DNA from: CAUZIZ01 sp965218775
Lineage (GTDB): Bacteria; Acidobacteriota; UBA6911; RPQK01; JAJDTT01
Assembly (NCBI GenBank): GCA_965218775.1
Contig: CBDCLS010000006.1
Span: 620,001 to 684,000 of the forward strand
Direction: 5' to 3'
Length of the DNA stretch: 64,000 nucleotides
Positions 54,557 through 62,066 of this stretch are shown piece after piece (position 1 is the first letter of the stretch; every line of letters starts with the position of its first letter). The notes beneath the pieces are model-generated. The model was given only the letters and a program-made list of their open reading frames with translations, did no database searches and was not told where the DNA came from. A program made the position numbers and the translations under genes.

Positions 54557-56089
54557 TCACTCAAACTGGAAAGAGTAGAGCTTGGCGTTGTGGATGGAGA
54601 TCTTCAGCTGAATCGGTTGGCCCGCCAGCTGGCTCAGGTCACTCCGTCCGCCCCAGCTCACCCGGTGTCGTCCGCTCTTGCTGAGCGGATCAGCCTGCTC
54701 CAGCTTCAAACCCTCCAGCGGCTGGTGATCCGCATCCAGGACCTCGACTCTCACCTCCGGAGGGCCCGCACCGGCGTTGTTCTTGGCGGCTTCGAGGTTC
54801 AGGTAGAGCTGCTTCCCTTCGAAGGCGAAGAGGCGGGTGATCAGGATGCCGGGTCTCAGCTTCCCGCCGTCCACCGATACGATACCGTCGGCCGGTATGG
54901 TGGCCAGACCTATGGCCCGCTGCGCCCGGTCCCCCTTCTCTCTCAAGGTGTCGGGGCCTCTCCAATTGGCTCCGATGTAGAAGATCCGCATCACGTCCTC
55001 GCGGATGATGGGAGCCGCAAAGACGTAGATGCTGGTGTCGTCGAAATCCCCCCAGTAGCTGCCGTTGGGAAAGAAGGGCTGTCGGTGCTCTCGCTGGTAG
55101 TGGATGCCGTTGCGGCTGGAGATGAACTCTGGATAGTGGCGAGTGTTGGTGGTCCGAAAAACCGAGATGATCCCGAGATAGAGATCCTGGTAGGTGGTGG
55201 CCGCCATGGCGTAGAACTCGGTGTCGGGATAGTCCCTCTCATCCTGGATGAGCATGGTTTGAGCCTCGCTCCAGTGAATCCCGTCCGGACTCTCCGCCCG
55301 ACCGATGACCCTCTTCCGCATTGGGCAGTTCTTGTGGATGCAGCTCTCCATGTGAACGCCGTACGTCTTGCGTATAGGGTCCCATCCCATCCAGACCGTA
55401 GGACCCCAGCGTCCCGTTCTGGGGGTGGTGTCGATAACCGGATTGTTCTCATAGGCGGTCCAATTGAAGCCGTCACCGGAGGTGTAGAGGTCCAGCTTCA
55501 TACCGACCGGAGTCGTGGTCGAAGTGTTGACAAACGTCTTGAAGCGTTTGTCCGGGATCTTCTCGTTCGGATCCAGGAAGGCGGGAGTCAGATTTTTTTC
55601 GGCCAGCAGATTGTTCTTTCGAGAGCCCTGGAACTCGGCGAAGCCCAGATCCGGTTTCTCCCAGACGACACCGTCCTTCGAGACCGCATAGGCTCTCAGA
55701 GCTCTCAGCTTTCCCTCCTGCGGGATGTCCACCACCCGACCGCGCCGGTCAGTTCCCACCACGTATTGGGCGGTGTAGTACCACATCCTGTAGCGCTGGA
55801 TGTCCTGGTCCCAGATCACCGTGCCGGTCTGGATCAGGTTGCGTTCCCAGGGGCGGTCCTGTTTCAGGACCGGATTGTCGGGATGCTTGGTGGGCTGGTT
55901 CATGACCTGACGGGCGTCCGTCAGCTTCTCGATGATGTAGGAGTCGACGAAGAGCTGCTTGGTTGTCCCGATCTCCAGAAGTGCGGGCGGCGTGCTCGAA
56001 GCAGTGGTCGCCAGTGCCGGAGCGAGGACCAGGGATACCAGCACGAACAGAGTCAGGGCGTGACGGGCATATAGACTCAAATGTGTCAT
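54557..56089 (-). CDS. Secreted propeller protein (LFVDDYLIE family)
   Basis: 510 aa from ATG at 56089, with AGGAGG six bases upstream; the frame extends to 56182 without such a site. Signal peptide LTLFVLVSLVLAPALATTAS. Family opening KQLFVDSYIIEKLTDARQVM, then DIQRYRMWYYTAQYV, SKDGVVWEKPDLG, SPDGIHWSEAQ, SRNGIHYQREHRQ, DGIVSVDGGKLRPGILITRL, ending QPIQLKISIHNAKLYSFQFE. It precedes the mannonate-dehydratase-like gene, probably in one operon. Activity unknown. Confidence 0.75.
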   Translation of the reverse strand: MTHLSLYARHALTLFVLVSLVLAPALATTASSTPPALLEIGTTKQLFVDSYIIEKLTDARQVMNQPTKHPDNPVLKQDRPWERNLIQTGTVIWDQDIQRYRMWYYTAQYVVGTDRRGRVVDIPQEGKLRALRAYAVSKDGVVWEKPDLGFAEFQGSRKNNLLAEKNLTPAFLDPNEKIPDKRFKTFVNTSTTTPVGMKLDLYTSGDGFNWTAYENNPVIDTTPRTGRWGPTVWMGWDPIRKTYGVHMESCIHKNCPMRKRVIGRAESPDGIHWSEAQTMLIQDERDYPDTEFYAMAATTYQDLYLGIISVFRTTNTRHYPEFISSRNGIHYQREHRQPFFPNGSYWGDFDDTSIYVFAAPIIREDVMRIFYIGANWRGPDTLREKGDRAQRAIGLATIPADGIVSVDGGKLRPGILITRLFAFEGKQLYLNLEAAKNNAGAGPPEVRVEVLDADHQPLEGLKLEQADPLSKSGRHRVSWGGRSDLSQLAGQPIQLKISIHNAKLYSFQFE

Positions 56090-56450
56090 TCTCTGCCTCC
56101 TATGGACGTTTCCGACATCGTACCCGCCCGCTGTGAGCCCCGCAACCGACATGTGCTTCCAATGAAGCAGATTGTCCTCCAAAGGGCCAGATGGGGCTTG
56201 TGAGGCGAGATCAAGGCTGGAAACCCCTCAAGCGAAGCGTCCGCGATCGTATGTCGGATGTCTTCCAGAGGCTCAACAAGCGGGTTGACGAGGGGTGATT
56301 CGTTCGCACCACGTCATCGCAGCGACGCTGGTCGTGTGCTTCAAACTGCCATGCCTGTCCCTGTTCCCAGAAAAGGCACCGCACTTTTTCAGCCACAAGC
56401 TTTTCGTGATCGCGTGACCGCTGGGTCTGCGTCGAATGACTGCTTTGGGC
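56090..56450. other. Intergenic region with a piece of the MITE core
   Basis: Bases 56184-56212 (GATGGGGCTTGTGAGGCGAG and neighbours) match the core of the 32752 repeat. Beyond this, a short plus frame (VRDRMSDVFQRLNKRVDEG, stop at ~56298) and a minus frame (KLVAEKVRCLFWEQGQAWQF) look protein-like but are too short to assign. Confidence 0.4.
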
Positions 56451-58244
56451 CCCGAGACTGTGTGAAAACTCCGCACTCGTGGCCACCCACCCCCGACTAC
56501 GACCGATCGCGTTTGAAACCCGCGACTCTCGCCAAAGAGCAACTACCCGGATATAGGGGAAGTAACCGGGAAAGCGGTCGCACCGGAGTCGGATGGGCCA
56601 GATATAATCTGGCTTTCCCACGGAAGGACAAGCGATGACGGAATTCATCCAGGGTGAGAGTCGCTCCCAAGCCACCTTATTCCCCGAACGCCTGGACGAT
56701 TACGTGTCCGAGGAAAGCGCGGTCCGCGTGATCGATGTCTTCATCGACGAGTTGGACCTCTCTGGGCTCGGTTTTCGGACGCAGCCCCAGGACACCGGTC
56801 GGCCGGCCTACCATCCAGCCACCCTGCTGAAGCTATTTGTGTACGGTTATCTGAACCGCGTGCAGTCCAGTCGCCGGCTGGAACGTGAAGCCCAGCGCAA
56901 TGTGGAACTGATGTGGCTGACCGGGCGCCTGGCGCCGGACTTCAAGACCATCGCCGACTTTCGCAAGGACAATGGGACAGCCATTCGTCAGGTGTGCCGG
57001 CAGTTCGTCCTGGTGTGCCGCAACCTCAACCTCTTTGCCAACGCTTGGGTGGCCATCGACGGCAGCAAGTTCAAGGCGGTCAACAACACCTATCGGAACT
57101 TCACCCGGGCCAAGATGAAGCGGCGCCTCGCCCAAGTGGATGCGACGATCGAGCGTTACCTGCAGCAGTTGGCCGAGGCCGACCGCCAGGAAGTGGCCGA
57201 GGAGAAGACCCAGCGATTGGAGGACAAGATCGCGGCTCTGAAGAAGGAGATGGTGCGACTCAAAGAAGTCGAGGCCCGGAGGCTGAAGGCACCGGGCAAG
57301 CAGATCTCCCTGACGGATCCGGACGCCCGGTCGATGAATCACCGGGGAAGTGCCCTGGTGGGCTACAACGTGCAAGCGGCCGTGGATACCGATCACCACC
57401 TGATCGTCGCGCATGAGGTCAGCAATGTAGGCAATGACCGGCGCCAGCTGGCCAAGATGGCAAAACAAGCCAAGTCCGACCTGGAGGTGGAGGAACTCCG
57501 CGTGGTGGCGGATCGTGGTTATTACCGCAGTGAGGAGATCCAGGCCTGCGAGCAAGCCGGAATCACAGCCTACGTCCCCAAGCCACAGACCTCAGGCAAC
57601 CGGGCCAAAGGCCAGTTCGGGCGAGACGCCTTTCGCTATGTCGCTGAAGACGACGAATATGAATGCCCGGCAGGTGAGCGCCTGGTGTGGCACATGAACG
57701 CCCAGGATAAAGGGCGGACCCTTCGTGTCTACTGGACCTACAAGTGCCGATCCTGCCCCATCAGGGCACAGTGCACTTCAGGCGTTTACCGCAAGATGAG
57801 TCGTTGGGAGCATGAAGAGGTGCTGGACCGAGCGCAAGTACGATTGGCTGCTCACCCCGAGGCGATGAGAGCCCGTCGAGCGACGGTGGAACATCCGTTC
57901 GGGACTCTGAAAGCCTGGATGGGATCGACTCACTTCCTGACGAAAACCCTGGAACGGGTGAATACCGAGATGAGCTTGCACGTGCTGGCCTACAACCTGA
58001 GACGAATGATGAACTTGGTAGGCACGAAACCGCTGATCGAGGCGATCCGAGCCTAATAAGCCCTCTTATAATCCTTAAACCCAGCAAATCAGAACGACTT
58101 CAACTTCATCTGAAGGCTGAACAATCTCGAACCCTGGCTGTCCCTGCCCAAACCAAAGCCCGATCAAATCCTAAGGCAAGTCGTCTGATGCGGTCTGATC
58201 AGGCCGCTGAGGCTGAATATCGAGTTATCACACAGCCTCGGCCC
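56451..58244. mobile_element. IS1182-family insertion sequence
   Basis: About 1.79 kb. The left end reads CCGAGACTGTGTGAAAACTC (56452-56471); the reverse complement of the right end reads CCGAGGCTGTGTGATAACTC (58222-58241). The 20 bp ends differ at two positions. A single full-length transposase gene lies between. The exact outer bases and target duplication are unclear. The right end abuts a dispersed repeat. Confidence 0.8.
56635..58056 (+). CDS. IS1182-family DDE transposase
   Basis: 473 aa. N-terminal DUF772-type region (YHPATLLKLFVYGYLNRVQS, RLEREAQRNVELMWLTGRL, PDFKTIADFRKDN), DDE core with Asp in WVAIDGSKFKAVNN, second Asp in VVADRGYYRSEEI and Glu near RRATVEHPFGTLKAWMG, plus a Cys-rich insert (CPAGERLVW ... 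CRSCPIRAQC). A coiled segment (~165-215) precedes the second Asp. All catalytic residues and length are normal for the family, so it appears active. ATG with AAGGACAAGCG upstream. Confidence 0.92.
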   Translation: MTEFIQGESRSQATLFPERLDDYVSEESAVRVIDVFIDELDLSGLGFRTQPQDTGRPAYHPATLLKLFVYGYLNRVQSSRRLEREAQRNVELMWLTGRLAPDFKTIADFRKDNGTAIRQVCRQFVLVCRNLNLFANAWVAIDGSKFKAVNNTYRNFTRAKMKRRLAQVDATIERYLQQLAEADRQEVAEEKTQRLEDKIAALKKEMVRLKEVEARRLKAPGKQISLTDPDARSMNHRGSALVGYNVQAAVDTDHHLIVAHEVSNVGNDRRQLAKMAKQAKSDLEVEELRVVADRGYYRSEEIQACEQAGITAYVPKPQTSGNRAKGQFGRDAFRYVAEDDEYECPAGERLVWHMNAQDKGRTLRVYWTYKCRSCPIRAQCTSGVYRKMSRWEHEEVLDRAQVRLAAHPEAMRARRATVEHPFGTLKAWMGSTHFLTKTLERVNTEMSLHVLAYNLRRMMNLVGTKPLIEAIRA

Positions 58245-58245
58245 C

Positions 58246-58320
58246 GGTAGCGGTCGTTCGTTTGGACATTTCAGGGGAGAGTTCGAACGTCCCCTTGTAG
58301 GCGAAAGGAGCCGGTCGGAG
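58246..58320. repeat. Dispersed TTTAGGCGGAA-type repeat, copy 4
   Basis: GTAGCGGTCGTTCGTTTGGA and TTGTAGGCGAAAGGAGCCGG correspond to TTAGCGGTCGTTCATTCGA and TTTTAGGCGGAACCGGTC at 61601-61665. It begins right at the end of the IS1182 element. Confidence 0.65.
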
Positions 58321-58380
58321 GGGATCTACTGTGACACTGTTTCTATGGGGTCAGATCTGGGCTACTACTGGCCGCTCCGA

Positions 58381-58716
58381 TCATTCGCTTCGTTTCTTGA
58401 TCTTCCGGGGTTTATTCAAAGCCTCCCAGAGCAGATCTTTCGGTTCAGCCTCGGGGATTTGAATCTTCCCTCGGCTGGAGGGGGTAAAGCCAAACTCGGC
58501 CGAGAATTGCCTGATTTGTGTAAGGGCTCGATCCCGGATCTTAACCTCCGGTCGCTCGTTGTAGAAAGTCCCCGATCGGTTCCTAACCTGATAGGTCAGC
58601 CCACGGGACCGAATCGCCTCGTTACAGGCCGCAAACGTTGCCCAGCTTTCGCAATAGGCGGCCAAGGGGACCCTATCGACATTTTGATGAGCACCTACCC
58701 AAGCCTTAGCCCGCAT
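58381..58716 (-). CDS. Phage terminase small subunit (P27 family), probably truncated
   Basis: 111 aa: LAAYCESWATFAACNEAIRS, GTFYNERPEVKIRDRALTQI, RQFSAEFGFTPSSRGKIQ. This is the typical middle and end of P27-family small terminase subunits, which bind phage DNA ends before packaging. The family is usually ~150 aa; here the N-terminal ~40 residues are missing and the frame starts inside the end of a MITE (58709-58885), which probably cut the gene. No other phage genes are nearby. Confidence 0.65.
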   Translation of the reverse strand: MRAKAWVGAHQNVDRVPLAAYCESWATFAACNEAIRSRGLTYQVRNRSGTFYNERPEVKIRDRALTQIRQFSAEFGFTPSSRGKIQIPEAEPKDLLWEALNKPRKIKKRSE

Positions 58717-58886
58717 TTCTCATCGCCTGTCGTAGCGAGGCGTCGCAAGTGCCGTCCTGGCAAGGCTTGCGACCGAGGCCTCCGCAGTCGTACTTGTACA
58801 GTACGTCGAGGAGGCCGACCGAGCGAAACACAGCCAGGGCGGATGATTGCGAAGACGTAGTAGACCGGCGATGAGAAATGCGGGTT
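58709..58886. mobile_element. MITE with CCCGCATTTCTCATCGCC ends
   Basis: About 178 bp. Left end CCCGCATTTCTCATCGCCTG; the reverse complement of the right end is CCCGCATTTCTCATCGCCGG, so 19 of 20 bases match. No ORF inside. Ends of this type resemble those of IS1380-like elements (from memory). It truncates the terminase small-subunit gene. Confidence 0.8.
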
Positions 58887-58921
58887 AGGTCAGATCGTGA
58901 TCGGTAACGATAAATCGTTGA

Positions 58922-60229
58922 TCATTTGACCCAGGCGGGCACTTTACCGTCACCGGTGGTCTGTCCTTGGAGGAGCCAGTGAAGATCGAAGCGGGCGAGG
59001 ACGCTGCCTTTGTCGTGTTCGTAGTGGAGATAGATCCAGCCTTCAGACGGAGTGCCGGGACGTCCGACGGTGAGCGATGAATAGGCGAATGCTCCCGGTT
59101 CGATGAGGCGTTTGATGGGCCAGGTTTCACCACCATCGAAGCTCGTCCAAAGCGTGCCGAGTTCGCGGCCTTTGTCGCTTTCGACGTTGCTGAAGACGAG
59201 AATATCCCGACCGGCAACGGGCAGACGAACGAGGCCGTGCATGAGTCCGTAGCGGGAGTTCGTGTTGCCGTCGGGCAGGATCTTGCTGACGCGGAGATCG
59301 CGCCAGGTCAGTCCACCATCGTGACTCCACGCGAGGTGTTTCCAATGATGATTCAGTCCGTCCGTGGCGAGATGGCGGCGCGCAATAAGGAGGATCCGAC
59401 CATCGGACAGTTCCTCGACGGCGGCTTCGTTGGTCCCGAAGGCAGGAAAGGGCGTGCTCGTGTCCCAGGTCTTGCCGCCGTCATCGCTGAAGATCGCATT
59501 CACAAACGCATCGGCCGGACCGCCGGAAACGTTCGCGCCCATGAAGTTGCCCGTCGTACGAATGAGACGTCCGGGACGAGGACCATGACGAAGGGTGATC
59601 CCGTTCTCATCCATGTGCAGGTTTGGAATCATGCCACCCTTGCGCCCGTGGAGCGGGTGGATGACGAAGCCTTTTTCGCGCTGCCATGCCTTTCCACTAT
59701 CGCGACTGCGATACAGCCGACGATCATCGGTCGGCGGATGGTGGGCTTCCGTGAATACCAACAGGTCGCCCGTGATTTCATCGACCATCGCGCCACCGGC
59801 ATGAACGCAGGCTGCGTCCACGATCACTTCAGCTTCCCATGTCTTCCCGCCATCGGGGCTGCGTCGGGAGCGGTAGCTCTTGCTTCCCCACGTGGCGACG
59901 ACCGTTCCGTCAGCGGCCACAATCACATTCGGGAATCGGCCGCCAGCGAAGAGTCGCGTCTTCGTTCGCGGTCGCTTTTGGAGAAAGGGCGCAAGCTTGC
60001 CTTCTTGTGGCGAGACGGCCCATTCGGCGAACGGACGTCGCGGAGGCGCTTTGAGCGGAGCGGGATTGCCGCCGACTCGATTGATCTTGGGCGGAGGCTG
60101 GTAGGCCGAAGTTTCCCTTGCGTTTTGCGCCGCGCTTCCAGTTGTGGCCAAGGAAAGAACTCCGCTCGTCACGCCGACTACCGTGTAACAAATGATCCTG
60201 TTCGTTTTCAACTGGGATTCTCCGAACAT
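58922..60229 (-). CDS. Exo-sialidase-like protein (BNR/Asp-box)
   Basis: 435 aa from ATG at 60229; the frame continues upstream to 60292 and the start is not settled by a ribosome binding site. Signal region YTVVGVTSGVLSLATTGSAA. AGGRFPNVIVAADGTVVATW opens the propeller; Asp boxes are SPDGGKTW, SRDSGKAW, SDDGGKTWDTS, SHDGGLTW and SFDGGETW. NEAAVEELSDGRILLIARRH and SRYGLMHGLVRLP are close to family GH33-like sialidases. This is the protein in the window most like a true sialidase, but the Arg triad was not verified. Intact. Confidence 0.8.
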   Translation of the reverse strand: MFGESQLKTNRIICYTVVGVTSGVLSLATTGSAAQNARETSAYQPPPKINRVGGNPAPLKAPPRRPFAEWAVSPQEGKLAPFLQKRPRTKTRLFAGGRFPNVIVAADGTVVATWGSKSYRSRRSPDGGKTWEAEVIVDAACVHAGGAMVDEITGDLLVFTEAHHPPTDDRRLYRSRDSGKAWQREKGFVIHPLHGRKGGMIPNLHMDENGITLRHGPRPGRLIRTTGNFMGANVSGGPADAFVNAIFSDDGGKTWDTSTPFPAFGTNEAAVEELSDGRILLIARRHLATDGLNHHWKHLAWSHDGGLTWRDLRVSKILPDGNTNSRYGLMHGLVRLPVAGRDILVFSNVESDKGRELGTLWTSFDGGETWPIKRLIEPGAFAYSSLTVGRPGTPSEGWIYLHYEHDKGSVLARFDLHWLLQGQTTGDGKVPAWVK

Positions 60230-60350
60230 CAGCAATGACTTCGAATGAAAGGAACGGGAACCGTTCCAGGGACCTTTTTGCTTCAAGGTCACTCAAGCGA
60301 CAGTCATATTACCTTGCCGGTCGCACCATCGCAAGGATCGGCTCGTATCA

Positions 60351-60713
60351 TTGTCGGACAGAAAGCACGTGTGCAGAGCAAAACTGAGAGACCTGATCTT
60401 CTTACTGGTTGAGGAGTTGGAGACTCACTATAGGAACACGGGGAGTTCAGTGGAAAAATGCTCACGGCTGAGGGGGAAACTAAGGTTGAGATCGTTGGGT
60501 GGGGACCGAGACGGATTGCTGCGAACGTTCATGAGGAAGTTCGACGCGCAAGAGAGTCGGGAGAGATGCAAGATCGATAAGTTCCTTCTCGCAGAACAGC
60601 AAAGAGAGGCATTCGCCTGCTTCTTGTCAGGTGCGAGAGAGTCAGGAAGTCCGACAAGTGTCCGAAAGCTATTCTCTCGCAATGGGGGCTACTCGTCATG
60701 GTCAGAGGTCTGA
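60351..60713 (+). CDS. Hypothetical protein (doubtful)
   Basis: 120 aa from TTG. Strongly basic and Ser/Arg-rich (RLRGKLRLRSLGGDRDGLLR, FLLAEQQREAFACFLSGARE), no signal peptide and no recognised family. Its 3' end overlaps the next, more convincing gene by 16 bases. It may be real or a chance frame. Confidence 0.3.
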   Translation: MSDRKHVCRAKLRDLIFLLVEELETHYRNTGSSVEKCSRLRGKLRLRSLGGDRDGLLRTFMRKFDAQESRERCKIDKFLLAEQQREAFACFLSGARESGSPTSVRKLFSRNGGYSSWSEV

Positions 60714-61057
60714 TCCTATGTTTGGTTTTTCTCTCTCTTTTCACTGGGGGCACCTTTGCCCAGTGCATGGTTTTTGGGCCTCCCTATGATTTCAGCTACC
60801 AGATGGTGGGCACCATGTTCACCAAGAACGTAGGCGTAACGTTCCAAACCGGGATGAGCATGCCGACATGTACTCCCATGGGAACCCAAATGACAGCGAA
60901 TGGAATACTATGCCAGACGGTCGTAACAGCTTCTGGCAATTTCAACTGTCCGATGGGAATGGGTCCCTGCCGGGGATTTCTCGCCCAGATCTGGCTTACT
61001 GCGTCGATGGGCATGGCGACGATGACGGGAGCTCACAGTTGCATGGGTCACATGTAG
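60698..61057 (+). CDS. Small secreted Met/Cys-rich protein
   Basis: 119 aa from ATG at 60698. A clear signal peptide (GLILCLVFLSLFTGGTFAQ) is followed by ~95 residues with many Met (PTCTPMGTQMTANG, NCPMGMGPCRG, TASMGMATMTGAHSCMGHM) and six Cys. Met-, Cys- and His-rich exported proteins often bind copper or other soft metals, but no known family was recognised, so this is inference only. A broken gene for another exported-looking protein follows directly. Confidence 0.6.
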   Translation: MVRGLILCLVFLSLFTGGTFAQCMVFGPPYDFSYQMVGTMFTKNVGVTFQTGMSMPTCTPMGTQMTANGILCQTVVTASGNFNCPMGMGPCRGFLAQIWLTASMGMATMTGAHSCMGHM

Positions 61058-61061
61058 TTGT

Positions 61062-61498
61062 GGGGCGGGGAATAAGGTCTTTACGATCAGCGGTGCTGAC
61101 GGCCTCCCCGTGGAGCTAATGAACTTCTCCGTCGACGAATCCGACGACGCCCGAGACATCAAGTCCAGCGGCACACAAGACTTCGCATCGTCCGGCGGCA
61201 ATTGCTGCGAGTCAGCGTATTCAACCACAGCAGTCCCAACGTCGAGCCCATTGGTATCGAGGTGCTCGATGCAGGGGGCAAGCCGGTTGGGAGCGAGCAA
61301 ATAGATGTCCAGCCGGGTGGGGGCGCGTTCGCTGACTTCGACCCGGCCGCGGACCTGCCGCCCTGGGACCGGAGGCTGGTCCACGTCGCCGTAACCGGTA
61401 ACGTGCCGGTCGGCACGACGGCCGAGGTCTACCGCCGTCGCAGCGGAGTAACGTACTGGCCGACCGCCCCCTGCGACCTCCCTCTGCCGCCGGTCTAG
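61062..61498 (+). pseudogene. Hypothetical beta-rich protein, frameshifted and 5' truncated
   Basis: One frame reads GNKVFTISGADGLPVELMNF, SVDESDDARDIKSSGTQDFA to SSGGN (~61200). The continuation is in another frame: LLRVSVFNHSSPNVEPIGIE, VLDAGGKPVGSEQIDVQPGG, ending CDLPLPPV at 61498. Together they give one smooth protein of ~145 residues, so a frameshift near 61200 is likely. No start or signal is present. Family unknown. Confidence 0.5.
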
Positions 61499-61590
61499 TC
61501 CAGATTCCTTGCGACGGGATGTGCGAGGCTGCGGGTTTCCTACGGTGGGGCCCAACACTTGAGAGGTGGGAGCTGCGCGGAATGACTCCT

Positions 61591-61689
61591 CTTGGCGCCG
61601 TTAGCGGTCGTTCATTCGACGTTTCCACGGGAATGTCTGACTGTCGGCTTTTAGGCGGAACCGGTCATACGATTGCGCAATGGAATCGG
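61591..61689. repeat. Dispersed TTTAGGCGGAA-type repeat, copy 5
   Basis: Reverse-complement match to 49923-50020. It includes GCCGTTAGCGGTCGTTCATT and CTTTTAGGCGGAACCGGTCA. The remainder of the 61499-62066 gap holds no supported gene. Confidence 0.75.
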
Positions 61690-62066
61690 ACGCTGTCTGT
61701 AAGATCGGGTCCGGACATCACACTTATGTGTGCGCACCCAGCCCCGGTACCCTCTTTCCACTACCACTCCCCACTTCGGGGAGGACCGGAGGGCGTCAAG
61801 TCAACTGAAACATCGAACCTGTCCCGGTATGTTCCGGTAAGCCCGCCGGCGGGGTTTAGCTCTGGGCCTTATGCTTTCAGCATCTCCCGAAGGCGATGGG
61901 GAACCGGGACAAACGGGGAAACTGCTGCGATGTGCGTGATCTAATTGATGCTTGCCTAGCCCATTGCCAGATCTTCGCGAGGGTCCGGCAGCACCTGATG
62001 CTGTCAGACGAGTCCGAGCTGGAACCGACTCCCGTCTTGCGCCGCCGGTCCCAGCGGCATGACGCC

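Noticed and set aside
53402..56074. 890-codon open frame on the + strand
   Set aside because: It is antisense to two convincing genes (mannonate-dehydratase-like and propeller) and spans both; high-GC third-position bias explains the absence of stops. No domain motif.
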